Of a stretch of DNA of 64,000 nucleotides, positions 41,484 through 50,093 are shown one piece after another. Below the pieces are notes generated by a model. The model was not told the DNA's origin and did not search any database. It saw only the letters and a program-made list of their open reading frames with translations. The stretch lies in the NCBI RefSeq assembly GCF_009789675.1, contig NZ_CP046914.1:1765291-1829290 (forward strand). Reading direction: 5' to 3'. Position 1 is the stretch's first letter. The number at the start of each line of letters is the position of its first letter. This DNA is from Paraburkholderia acidisoli (GTDB lineage: Bacteria > Pseudomonadota > Gammaproteobacteria > Burkholderiales > Burkholderiaceae). Both the position numbers and the translations under genes were made by a program.

Positions 41484-43010
41484 ATGAATGCTGTGACCCA
41501 GGCTTCCAACGCACAAGTCTCCACCGTCAAGCTGCTGATCAACGGCGAATTCGTCGAATCGAAAACCACCGAATGGCGCGACATCGTCAATCCGGCCACG
41601 CAGGAAGTGCTGGCGCGCGTGCCGTTCGCGACCGTCGAAGAAGTCGATCTCGCTGTGAAGAGTGCACACGCCGCCTTCGCGAGCTGGAGAAACACGTCGC
41701 TGGGTGTGCGGCTGCGCATCATGCTCAAGCTGCAGGCGTTGATTCGCGAGAATATGTCGCGTATTGCGCAAACGCTCACGGCGGAACAAGGCAAGACACT
41801 GCCCGATGCGGAAGGCGACATTTTCCGCGGCCTCGAAGTGGTCGAGCACGCGTGTTCGATCGGCACGTTGCAGCAGGGCGGTTTTGCCGAGAACGTCGCG
41901 GGCGGCGTGGATACCTATACGCTGCAACAGCCGATTGGCGTGTGCGCGGGCATCACGCCGTTCAATTTCCCCGCCATGATTCCGCTCTGGATGTTCCCCA
42001 TGGCGATCGTGTGCGGCAACACGTTCGTGCTGAAGCCCTCGGAGCAAGACCCGCTTTCGACCATGCAACTCGTCGAACTCGCGATCGAAGCGGGCATTCC
42101 CAAGGGCGTGCTCAACGTCGTGCACGGCGGCAAGGAAGTCGTCGATGCGATCTGCACGCACGATCTCGTGAAGGCCATTTCCTTCGTCGGCTCGACGGCC
42201 GTGGGCACGCATGTCTATCGCCTCGGCAGCGAGCACGGCAAGCGCGTGCAGTCGATGATGGGCGCAAAGAATCACGCCGTGGTGCTGCCCGACGCGAACC
42301 GCGAGCAGACGATCAACGCGCTGGTGGGCGCGGCGTTCGGCGCGGCGGGCCAGCGTTGCATGGCGACCTCGGTGGCGGTGTTCGTGGGCGCGGCTCAGGA
42401 GTGGGTGGGCGAACTCGTCGAGAAGGCGAAGACGCTCAAGGTGAACGCGGGCCACGAACCGAATACCGACGTGGGTCCGGTGGTGTCGCGCGCGGCGAAA
42501 ACGCGCATTCTCGGTTTGATCGAAGCGGGCGTGAAGCAGGGCGCGACGCTCGCGCTCGACGGCCGCGACGTGAAGGTGCCGAACTACGAGAGCGGCAATT
42601 TCGTCGGGCCAACGGTGTTCACGAACGTCGAGACCGGGATGGACATCTACACCAATGAGATTTTCGGGCCCGTGCTCGTGGTGCTTACGGCAAACACACT
42701 CGACGAAGCCATTGCTATCGTCAATGCGAATCCGTTCGGCAACGGTGTGGGTTTGTTCACGCAAAGCGGCGCGGCGGCGCGTAAATTCCAGAGCGAAATC
42801 GACATCGGCCAGGTCGGCATCAATATTCCGATTCCGGTGCCCGTGCCTTATTTCAGCTTCACGGGTTCGCGCGGTTCGAAGCTCGGCGATCTCGGCCCGT
42901 ACGGCAAGCAAGTGGTGCAGTTCTATACGCAAACCAAGACGGTCACCGCGCGCTGGTTCGACGACGCCACGGTGAACGACGGCGTGAACACCACGATCAG
43001 TCTGCGCTGA
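41484..43010 (+). CDS. mmsA: Methylmalonate-semialdehyde dehydrogenase (CoA-acylating)
   Basis: This 508-aa aldehyde dehydrogenase converts (methyl)malonate semialdehyde with NAD+ and CoA to propionyl- or acetyl-CoA in valine and thymine/beta-alanine catabolism. The family landmarks are visible: PNFPA-like GITPFNFPAMIPLWMFP, ISFVGSTAVG, the nucleophile Cys292 in GQRCMA, and IFGPVL. The absence of a Glu in the ELGGK region (MMGAKNHAVV instead) is the marker of CoA-dependent MMSDH. It is preceded by the MFS remnant and followed by mmsB. Confidence 0.95.
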   Translation: MNAVTQASNAQVSTVKLLINGEFVESKTTEWRDIVNPATQEVLARVPFATVEEVDLAVKSAHAAFASWRNTSLGVRLRIMLKLQALIRENMSRIAQTLTAEQGKTLPDAEGDIFRGLEVVEHACSIGTLQQGGFAENVAGGVDTYTLQQPIGVCAGITPFNFPAMIPLWMFPMAIVCGNTFVLKPSEQDPLSTMQLVELAIEAGIPKGVLNVVHGGKEVVDAICTHDLVKAISFVGSTAVGTHVYRLGSEHGKRVQSMMGAKNHAVVLPDANREQTINALVGAAFGAAGQRCMATSVAVFVGAAQEWVGELVEKAKTLKVNAGHEPNTDVGPVVSRAAKTRILGLIEAGVKQGATLALDGRDVKVPNYESGNFVGPTVFTNVETGMDIYTNEIFGPVLVVLTANTLDEAIAIVNANPFGNGVGLFTQSGAAARKFQSEIDIGQVGINIPIPVPVPYFSFTGSRGSKLGDLGPYGKQVVQFYTQTKTVTARWFDDATVNDGVNTTISLR

Positions 43011-43059
43011 ACGGTTGCGCGCGCAACCGACCTCTATCAACGATAACGGAGACACGCTC

Positions 43060-43947
43060 ATGAAAATCGCATTCGTCGGGTTGGGCCACATGGGCGCGCC
43101 AATGGCGCTCAATCTGCTCAAGGCAGGGCATGCGCTGGCGGTGTTCGACCTGAGCGCCGACGCCATGCAAACGCTTGCCGATGCGGGCGCGCGCAAGGCC
43201 GCTTCGCCGAAAGACGCCGTGAACGGCGCCGAATACGTGATCACGATGCTGCCCGCCGCCGCGCACGTGCGCAGCGTGCTCGGTGCCGAAGACGGCGTGC
43301 TCGCGGGCATCGCGAAGGGCGTGACGATCATCGACTCGAGCACGATCGATCCCGCGAGCGTGAAGGAGTTCGCGGCGCTCGCCGCCGCGCACGGCAACGC
43401 ATTCGTCGATGCGCCCGTTTCCGGCGGCACCGGCGGCGCGGCGGCGGGCACGCTCACGTTCATGGTGGGCGGCAGCGCGGCGATCTACGAGAGCGTGAAA
43501 CCCGTGCTCTCGGGCATGGGCAAGAACATCGTGCATTGCGGCGAGACGGGTACGGGGCAGGTCGCGAAGATCTGCAACAACCTCGTGCTGGGCGTGACGA
43601 TGGCGGGCGTGGCCGAAGCGATGGCGCTGGGCGAGGCGCTCGGCATCGACCCGAAGGTGTTGGGCGGCATCATGAACACGTCCACGGGTCGCAGCTGGAG
43701 TTCGGACACGTACAACCCGTTTCCGGGCGTAATCGAAACGGCGCCGTCCTCGCGCGGTTATTCGGGCGGCTTCGGCACCGATCTCATGCTCAAGGATCTC
43801 GGGCTCGCCACCGACGCCGCGAAGGGCGCGCGCCAGCCTGCGTTCATGGGCGCGCTCGCGCAACAGCTGTATCAGGCAATGAGTACGCGCGGCGACGGCA
43901 AGCTCGATTTTTCGGCGATCATCAAGCTCTACCGTAGCGACCAATAA
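43060..43947 (+). CDS. mmsB: 3-Hydroxyisobutyrate dehydrogenase
   Basis: This 295-aa beta-hydroxyacid dehydrogenase oxidises 3-hydroxyisobutyrate to methylmalonate semialdehyde, the step before MmsA. The N-terminal NAD site (GLGHMGAPMAL), the substrate motif DAPVSGGTGGAAAGTL and the catalytic Lys170 (GQVAKICNN) are present. The start is ATG 43060, with a GGAGAC ribosome-binding site; a longer frame exists upstream with TTG at 43015. It is 49 nt past mmsA and is followed by a terminator. Confidence 0.95.
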   Translation: MKIAFVGLGHMGAPMALNLLKAGHALAVFDLSADAMQTLADAGARKAASPKDAVNGAEYVITMLPAAAHVRSVLGAEDGVLAGIAKGVTIIDSSTIDPASVKEFAALAAAHGNAFVDAPVSGGTGGAAAGTLTFMVGGSAAIYESVKPVLSGMGKNIVHCGETGTGQVAKICNNLVLGVTMAGVAEAMALGEALGIDPKVLGGIMNTSTGRSWSSDTYNPFPGVIETAPSSRGYSGGFGTDLMLKDLGLATDAAKGARQPAFMGALAQQLYQAMSTRGDGKLDFSAIIKLYRSDQ

Positions 43948-43970
43948 CGCGTGGGATCCAACGTATCGAG

Positions 43971-43996
43971 GCGCGCCTTAACGGGCGCGCTTTTTT
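43971..43996 (+). terminator. Terminator between convergent mmsB and the synthase gene
   Basis: GCGCGCC (43971-43977) pairs with GGCGCGC (43984-43990), followed by T6 (43991-43996). The T-run overlaps the stop codon of the convergent gene ending at 43995. Confidence 0.75.
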
Positions 43997-45068
43997 ATTG
44001 GCGCGCCGCAATGGCCGCATGCATCTTCGATTCGATGCCGTCGATCAGGCGTGTGAACCAGCGGTTCAACAGCGCATTCGAAGGCGCGAGCACGGTCGAG
44101 CACGCGAGGATGCGATAGACGTCGTGGCGCGTAACCTTCGAGGTTTTCGCGGGATCGAGCCAGTCTTCGTTGGCCACGAGACGGTCGAGCGTTTCGAGGC
44201 CGATCAGAATGGGCCACAGGCACGCGAGCCGCAAACGCAGTGAAAGACGCGGCAACGCGAACGTATAGTCGATTGCCGCGCGGAAGTGCTCGAGCGCCAC
44301 GCGTACGAGGTCGAACATGACCGGTTGCGCGCGCAACGATGCGCCGGGCTGCATGAGCGCGCGCGCGTCGAGTCCGAGTTCGCCGAGCATCGACACGGGC
44401 AAATAGCATCGTCCGATACGCAGATCCTTGCCGCAATCGCGCAGCACGTTCACCAGTTGCAGCGCTTTGCCGAAGCGCACGCCGCGCGCGCACAGGGTTG
44501 CCTCGAGCGATGGCGCGAGCGCACCCGGCACATGGCGGTAAGTCATCTGCGTCCAGAACTCACCCACGCAACCCGCCACGAGATACGTGTAGCGGTCGAG
44601 ATCGTCGCGCGTTTCCAACGCCTTCACTTCGCCCGATTGTTCGTCGGGGAAGGTGCGTAGATCGAATTCCATGCCCTCGGTGAGCGTCGCGACCACGCCG
44701 CGCACGGCCGCGCGATCGCCTTCGTCGAGTTGCGCGAGGATGTCGAGCGCGCCATCGAGCGACTCCAGCAGCAGTTTCTCGTCCGAATGCGTTTGCTGGC
44801 CCGCGACTTCGCCCGCGAGATGCGCGAGCGCGCGGTTGTCGGTCGTGGTGCCGTCGATCCGTTCGCGCAGCGCGAGCAGCAGCGCGAGGCGGCGCTCGGG
44901 CGGGATCAGCGCGGTGTCCGCGATGGTGTCGGCGGCGCGCGCCAGCAGGTAGGCCTCGCCCACGGGGTCGCGCATGCCGGCCGGCAGCACGCGCATCGTG
45001 AGGTAGAACGAACGGGAAACGCCTTTGAGCAACGGGCCTAGCAGAAAGGCCCGGGTAGAATTCTGCAT
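43995..45068 (-). CDS. Squalene/phytoene synthase family protein
   Basis: The 357-aa isoprenoid synthase has the first Asp-rich motif DTIAD (residues 47-51, in ARAADTIADT) and the second LRDCGKD with GRCYLP (residues about 205-216). This family condenses two prenyl diphosphates to squalene or phytoene. I chose the ATG at 45068; a longer frame upstream has poor codon use. It resembles eukaryote-type squalene synthase in length and end motif more than the shorter HpnC/HpnD pair. No other hopanoid gene is in the window. It is divergent from an unrecognised gene at 45140. Confidence 0.85.
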   Translation of the reverse strand: MQNSTRAFLLGPLLKGVSRSFYLTMRVLPAGMRDPVGEAYLLARAADTIADTALIPPERRLALLLALRERIDGTTTDNRALAHLAGEVAGQQTHSDEKLLLESLDGALDILAQLDEGDRAAVRGVVATLTEGMEFDLRTFPDEQSGEVKALETRDDLDRYTYLVAGCVGEFWTQMTYRHVPGALAPSLEATLCARGVRFGKALQLVNVLRDCGKDLRIGRCYLPVSMLGELGLDARALMQPGASLRAQPVMFDLVRVALEHFRAAIDYTFALPRLSLRLRLACLWPILIGLETLDRLVANEDWLDPAKTSKVTRHDVYRILACSTVLAPSNALLNRWFTRLIDGIESKMHAAIAARQ

Positions 45069-45139
45069 GTCGGATTGGGGCAGCGAGGGACGGATCGAGC
45101 GCAGCCGCATTGTATCGTGGACGAGGGAGGCCAGGCCCG

Positions 45140-45874
45140 GTGAGACCCGCGCGCGCGTTTTTCGACCTGCAGGTGCGCTTCGCGCACGAAGCCGCGCGCT
45201 TGACCGGTGCGCCGCTCGTGGGCGCGTTGCTCGAGTGGACCAATCTGTATGTGCGTTTCGGAGCGGGGCGTGCTTTCGATCCGGCGCATCCGCTTTGGGC
45301 CGCCTATTCGAGCGGTATCGACGAAAGCGCGCCGCTTGCGCAGCAATGCGAATGGACATGGCGCTATCTCCAGCGGTGCCCGACGCATCGCGCGTCGCCG
45401 TATGTCATCGCGAGCTTCGGTTGCTTCGCCTATGCGCGCGACGCGCACGGCGGCGTGCGGCTGCATTTCGACCCGCGTGTCGATAGAGGCATGTCGCCGC
45501 TCGATATCCGGCGGCGCCACGCTCGCCGCGCCGAATTGCAGCGGTTGATCGAGCACGTGTGCGAACACGATCCCGCCTGGTCGTCGCTCGAACTGCACGG
45601 CACGTCCTGGCTTTATAACGTGCCCGCGTATCGAGGCCTCTTTCCCGATGTTTACGTGGCCAGCGCGCAGCCCGTGCCGCGTTGGCGCGCGCTCTCGCTC
45701 TGGGGGCAATTTCTCGATCGGCATGGCGCGCTGCGTGAAATGCCGGCGGCGGGCATGCTCACGCGCGTTGCCCAACTCCGCAATATAGAAGAGGGGATCG
45801 CGCAATGCTTTCCTTTTCAGGCGCTCGCCGTGAGCGCGCCCATCCAGTTGTTGCGCGAACATTTCAGCGCATGA
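45140..45874 (+). CDS. Hypothetical protein, divergent from the squalene/phytoene synthase
   Basis: The 244-aa soluble protein is rich in Trp and Arg (for example ALLEWTNLYVRF and CEWTWRYLQRC). I chose GTG 45140 because GGGAGG lies about 9 nt upstream, whereas the other in-frame codons have no site. It lies divergent from the synthase gene, 71 bp away, sharing promoter space, and it may therefore be functionally linked. I see no signal peptide or membrane segment and recognise no domain; the Trp/Arg-rich HGTSWLYNVPAYRGLFPDVYVA segment is a possible probe. Confidence 0.7.
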   Translation: MRPARAFFDLQVRFAHEAARLTGAPLVGALLEWTNLYVRFGAGRAFDPAHPLWAAYSSGIDESAPLAQQCEWTWRYLQRCPTHRASPYVIASFGCFAYARDAHGGVRLHFDPRVDRGMSPLDIRRRHARRAELQRLIEHVCEHDPAWSSLELHGTSWLYNVPAYRGLFPDVYVASAQPVPRWRALSLWGQFLDRHGALREMPAAGMLTRVAQLRNIEEGIAQCFPFQALAVSAPIQLLREHFSA

Positions 45875-46187
45875 CGCGTGGCTTTCTATTCTGTCGATCG
45901 AATGGCCAGATCCTTAATATGACTGTTTTGTGATCGCAAGTATCGGTAACCGCTACGGTTACCAAAAATTTCGCCGAAAGGGTGTGCGGCGCTATCGGTG
46001 CCGGCAATTGAAAGCCGCCTCGCGAAACAAGCCAATAACGCCTGCGTCGAAAACCAACGCCAAAAAAGCGGCAAGATTCCATCGTCGCGAATATTGATGA
46101 AAGTAATACGAGTAATGCGCGGGTAATGTGACGGCGCTCACGCAACCCCTAGACTCCGCCGATGCTTTTTGTCTCGGAGCGTTGCTC
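45875..46187. other. Intergenic region with a 19-bp palindrome
   Basis: These 313 bases carry no supported gene. GGTAACCG-CTA-CGGTTACC (45945-45963) is a perfect 8+8 bp inverted repeat. No T-run follows on either strand, so it is more like an operator than a terminator. The promoter of the gene at 46188 should lie downstream of it. Confidence 0.45.
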
Positions 46188-46586
46188 ATGCCTTCGTCCC
46201 CGGCTCTTGCCATTCATTCCCTGCGCGATTTCGAGCTGACTGCGGACGGCCAGTATTTGATGGTGAACGGCAATCAGCCCGACAGCGTTGCGCTGCATTG
46301 TTCGGTGATGCATGAGTTGCTTGCCGCGCTTTCCAATGCAATTGGCCGTTCCGAACGGATTCGTCAGAAGACCGCGAGCGTGAAATTCACCATGCCCTGC
46401 GAGGCGTGGGAAATCGGCCGCGAATCGGGCGAGGTGCAGCACCTGGTCGTGAGTTTTCGACTGCCGGGCGGCGCTGAATTGTCGTTTCGTCTGCATCCGG
46501 CCCAGGCCGCGCATATGACCGAAGTCCTGTCGCTCGTCACCGGTCTCGCCGCGGTGCGTCGCCCCGGCGGCATGAGCGTCCAGTAA
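46188..46586 (+). CDS. Hypothetical protein
   Basis: The 132-aa protein is probably cytoplasmic, with alternating hydrophobic strands (VVSFRLPGGAELSFRLHP) and no signal peptide. I chose ATG 46188 because GGAG lies about 9 nt upstream; an ATG at 46128 would add 20 residues without support. It is 98 nt upstream of the BamA-type gene. No family is recognised, and no relation to outer-membrane assembly is evident from its sequence. Confidence 0.65.
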   Translation: MPSSPALAIHSLRDFELTADGQYLMVNGNQPDSVALHCSVMHELLAALSNAIGRSERIRQKTASVKFTMPCEAWEIGRESGEVQHLVVSFRLPGGAELSFRLHPAQAAHMTEVLSLVTGLAAVRRPGGMSVQ

Positions 46587-46684
46587 CGCGGCCGCATTCG
46601 TCGCACCCGCTGTTTCCGTCGTCGCCGCCGCGCACGCATCGCGCTGCCTGGCGGCTTTCGTTGGCCTCTCTTTCCACCTCCCGC

Positions 46685-49000
46685 ATGACGGCATCAATTA
46701 CCACGGCGCGCGTTGCTCGCGCGCTGACACTCGCCGGTCTCGGCATTGGCGTGACCGCCTCGGCGCATGCCACCGAGCCCTTCGTGGTCAAGGACATCCG
46801 CATCGACGGTCTTTCGCGCATCGAACCGGGCACCGTGTTCGCTTATCTGCCGATCAAGCAGGGCGACACGTTCACCGACGATAAAGCTTCCGACGCGATT
46901 CGTGCGCTCTATGCCACGGGCTTTTTCAGCGACGTGCGCATCGCGGTGGAGGGCGGCACGGTCGTCGTGCAGGTGCAGGAGCGTCCCGCCATCGGCACGA
47001 TCGATTTCGCCGGCATTCACGAATTCGACAAGGACAATCTGACGAAGGCGCTCAAGGCCGTGGGTTTGTCGCCGGGCCTCAGCTACGACAAGGCGCTCGT
47101 CGACAAAGCCGAGCAGGAACTGAAGCGTCAATATCTCACGCGCGGCTATTACGCGGCGGAAGTCACGACCACGGTCACGCCGATCGATCGCAACCGCGTG
47201 GGCCTGTTGTTTTCGGTGATAGAAGGGCCGAGCGCGAAGATTCGCCAGGTCAATTTCATCGGCACGCATGCATTCAGCGAAGGCACGCTGCGCGACGAAA
47301 TGCAGCTATCCACGCCGAACTGGTTCTCGTGGTACACGAAGAACGATCTGTATTCGAAGGAAAAACTCACGGGCGATCTGGAGAACGTGCGCTCGTATTA
47401 TCTCGATCGCGGTTACCTCGAATTCAATATCGACTCGACTCAGGTTTCGCTTTCGCCCGACAAGAAGGACATGTACCTCACGGTCGCCGTGCACGAGGGC
47501 CAGCCGTACACTATTTCGAGCATCAATTTCGCGGGCAATCTGCTCGATCGCGAACCGGAATTGCGCAAGCTCGTCACGATCAAGCCCGGCCAGCGTTTTT
47601 CGGCGCAAAAGCTCAAGGACACGACCAAGGCGATTGTCGATCGTCTGGGTGAATACGGTTATGCGTTCGCCACGGTGAACGCCGAACCGCAGATCGATCA
47701 GGCGCACCACACGGTCGCGCTCACGCTGCAGGTCGATCCGAGCCGCCGCGTGTATGTGCGGCAAGTGAATATCACGGGCAATACGCGCACGCGCGACGAA
47801 GTGATCCGCCGTGAAATGCGTCAGCTCGAAAGTTCGTGGTTCGATTCGAACCGTCTCGCGCTTTCCAAGGACCGCGTCAATCGTCTCGGCTATTTCACCG
47901 ACGTGCAGGTGACCACGGTGCCCGTGGAAGGCACGCAGGACGAAGTGGACGTGGACGTTGCCGTGACGGAAAAGCCCACGGGCACGATCTCGCTGGGCGT
48001 GGGTTACGGTTCGGGCGAAGGCCCGATCATTTCGGCGGGCGTGTCGCAGGACAACGTGTTCGGTTCGGGCAATAGTCTTTCGCTGAACGTGAATACGGCC
48101 ACGACCTACCGCACGCTTTCGGTGACGGAAGTGGATCCGTATTTCACGGTGGACGGCATCAAGCGCATCACCGACGTGTATTACCGCACGACCGAGCCGC
48201 TCTATTATTCGAGCACGAACGACACGAGCTTCCGCATCATTTCGTACGGTGCGGATACCAAGTTCGGCATTCCGTTCTCCGAAACCGACATGGTGTATTT
48301 CGGTCTCGGTATCGAACAGGACCGGCTCGACGTGGACTCGACCACGCCGCAAACCTATATCGACTATGTGAACGATTTCGGCCGCGTCTCGAACACGGTG
48401 CCGTTCACGATCGGCTGGTCGCGCGACAATCGCGACAGCGCGCTCGTGCCGAGCCGCGGTTACTTCGCGCAGGCCAACGCCGAATATGGCACGCCGATCG
48501 GCACGGAATACTACAAGGCCGACGTGCAGTCGCAGTACTACTATTCGTTCGCGCGCGGCTTCGTGCTCGGGCTGAATCTGCAGGCGGGCTACGGTAACGG
48601 TCTCGGCGGCAAGCCGTATCCGATCTTCAAGAACTACTATGCGGGCGGTATCGGGTCGGTGCGTGGCTATGAGCCCAGTTCGCTCGGTCCGCGCGACGCG
48701 AGCACGAACGATCCGATTGGCGGCTCGAAGATGGTGGTCGGCAATATCGAACTGACGTTCCCGCTGCCGGGCACGGGTTACGATCGTACGCTGCGCGTGT
48801 TCACGTTCGTCGACGGCGGTAACGTCTGGGGCACGGAAGGCAACAGCACGGGCGCGAACGGCCTGCGCTACAGCTACGGCGCGGGTCTCGAATGGATCTC
48901 GCCGATCGGGCCGCTCAAGCTCGACCTCGGCTTCCCGATCGTCAAGCACGCGGGCGATCAGTACCAGAAGTTCCAGTTCCAGATCGGTACGTCGTTCTAA
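46685..49000 (+). CDS. bamA: BamA-family outer membrane assembly protein
   Basis: The 771-aa protein of the Omp85/BamA family has a signal peptide (to about residue 32, ASAHA|TE), five POTRA domains (about 33-430) and a C-terminal beta-barrel ending in an aromatic (GTSF). The conserved loop-6 VRGYEPSSLGPRD motif (V/IRGF/Y) is at about residue 655. BamA inserts beta-barrels into the outer membrane. The core gene normally sits in the rseP-bamA-skp-lpxD locus; here it stands alone between a hypothetical gene and a LysR gene, so it is probably a second, paralogous copy. Start chosen at ATG 46685; an upstream TTG at 46661 is possible. Confidence 0.9.
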   Translation: MTASITTARVARALTLAGLGIGVTASAHATEPFVVKDIRIDGLSRIEPGTVFAYLPIKQGDTFTDDKASDAIRALYATGFFSDVRIAVEGGTVVVQVQERPAIGTIDFAGIHEFDKDNLTKALKAVGLSPGLSYDKALVDKAEQELKRQYLTRGYYAAEVTTTVTPIDRNRVGLLFSVIEGPSAKIRQVNFIGTHAFSEGTLRDEMQLSTPNWFSWYTKNDLYSKEKLTGDLENVRSYYLDRGYLEFNIDSTQVSLSPDKKDMYLTVAVHEGQPYTISSINFAGNLLDREPELRKLVTIKPGQRFSAQKLKDTTKAIVDRLGEYGYAFATVNAEPQIDQAHHTVALTLQVDPSRRVYVRQVNITGNTRTRDEVIRREMRQLESSWFDSNRLALSKDRVNRLGYFTDVQVTTVPVEGTQDEVDVDVAVTEKPTGTISLGVGYGSGEGPIISAGVSQDNVFGSGNSLSLNVNTATTYRTLSVTEVDPYFTVDGIKRITDVYYRTTEPLYYSSTNDTSFRIISYGADTKFGIPFSETDMVYFGLGIEQDRLDVDSTTPQTYIDYVNDFGRVSNTVPFTIGWSRDNRDSALVPSRGYFAQANAEYGTPIGTEYYKADVQSQYYYSFARGFVLGLNLQAGYGNGLGGKPYPIFKNYYAGGIGSVRGYEPSSLGPRDASTNDPIGGSKMVVGNIELTFPLPGTGYDRTLRVFTFVDGGNVWGTEGNSTGANGLRYSYGAGLEWISPIGPLKLDLGFPIVKHAGDQYQKFQFQIGTSF

Positions 49001-49025
49001 CGCGGGCAACCGAAACCGGCGGCGC

Positions 49026-49976
49026 TCAGATCAGCAGTTCAAGCGAATGATAGAGGCGCCGCCGCTCCGGGTCGGTGGACGCCTCGCCGGCGTGTATCGC
49101 TTCCTTCAGGCAATCCAGAAAGCATTCGGCGGCGGGCGAGAGCGGCACGCCGCGCCGCGCGACAATGCTGACCACCGTGCGATCCACTTCCTCGTGCAGC
49201 GCGAGCGCACGCAGGTTCTCGCGCGCAAAGCGCGATTCCACCAGCGGCCACGGGAAAATGCTCACCATGTCGGTGTTCATGATGAGGCCCATTGCCACGA
49301 TGAACGAATGCGCGAGATGCACCTTGCGCGGCATGGGCAAGCCGTGGCGGCGGAATACGTCGTCGGCGATCATCTCCTTGCTGGCCGGATCCCAGTTCAG
49401 TAGCCATTCGGATTCCTGAAGATCGCGCAGCGATTGCGCGTGCGCGAGCGGATGATCGTGACGCACGACCACGGCCGATTCGGTTGCGAAGATCGGCGTT
49501 TGCGTGAACTCCGCATGCAGCGAAGCCGAACTCGGCTTGCCGAGCGAGAAGTCGAGCGAGCCGTCGCGCAGGCGCGGCATCACGATATTCAGCAATCCTT
49601 CGTAAAACTCCAGCTGCATCTCGGGCATGCGCTCACGAAACCGCGTGACCGCATCCGGCAGAAACGAGAGCGCGAGCCACGGCGTCACGCCGATCGCGAG
49701 CTTGCCGCCGCCGCGCCCGCGCCGCGCGTCGAGTTCGTCCTGCGCGCGTGACATCTGGTGCACGACGAGCCGCGCGTGCACGAGCAGCGCCTGGCCCGCT
49801 TCCGTGAACGCAATACCGTTCGCGTTGCGCGTGACGAGCGCGATCTGCTGCTCGGCCTCCAGCTCGCGCACCGCCTTGGTGGCCGCGGCGGGCGAAATGC
49901 CGAGCTGACGCGCCGCCGCGCGAATGCTGCCGGTGTCGGCCATGGCGACGAGCGTCCTGAACTGGTGAAACTTCAT
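49026..49976 (-). CDS. LysR-type regulator of the M20-MHS module
   Basis: The 316-aa LTTR has an HTH (MKFHQFRTLVAMADTGSIRAAARQLGISPAA landmark, residues about 1-60). The ATG at 49976 is preferred over an upstream ATG (50015) because the family N-terminus begins MKFHQF. It is divergent from the M20 amidohydrolase at 50094, a typical regulator/target pair, and convergent with the bamA-like gene. A GGTTGGC-GG-GCCAACC palindrome lies in the shared promoter. Confidence 0.9.
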   Translation of the reverse strand: MKFHQFRTLVAMADTGSIRAAARQLGISPAAATKAVRELEAEQQIALVTRNANGIAFTEAGQALLVHARLVVHQMSRAQDELDARRGRGGGKLAIGVTPWLALSFLPDAVTRFRERMPEMQLEFYEGLLNIVMPRLRDGSLDFSLGKPSSASLHAEFTQTPIFATESAVVVRHDHPLAHAQSLRDLQESEWLLNWDPASKEMIADDVFRRHGLPMPRKVHLAHSFIVAMGLIMNTDMVSIFPWPLVESRFARENLRALALHEEVDRTVVSIVARRGVPLSPAAECFLDCLKEAIHAGEASTDPERRRLYHSLELLI

Positions 49977-50001
49977 AGGGATAACCCGGGTGCTCACTTC
50001 T

Positions 50002-50017
50002 GGTTGGCGGGCCAACC
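50002..50017. promoter_or_regulatory. Palindromic operator candidate between LysR and the M20 gene
   Basis: GGTTGGC (50002-50008), GG, GCCAACC (50011-50017) is a perfect 7+7 bp inverted repeat in the 117-bp divergent promoter, at the distance from both starts where LTTR regulators usually bind. Confidence 0.6.
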
Positions 50018-50093
50018 ATTTTAGGGCTGTCGGTCAAAAAACGGCGTCATTATCCTCGGCGTTGATTCGGAATCGATCGACAGGAGAACCCGC

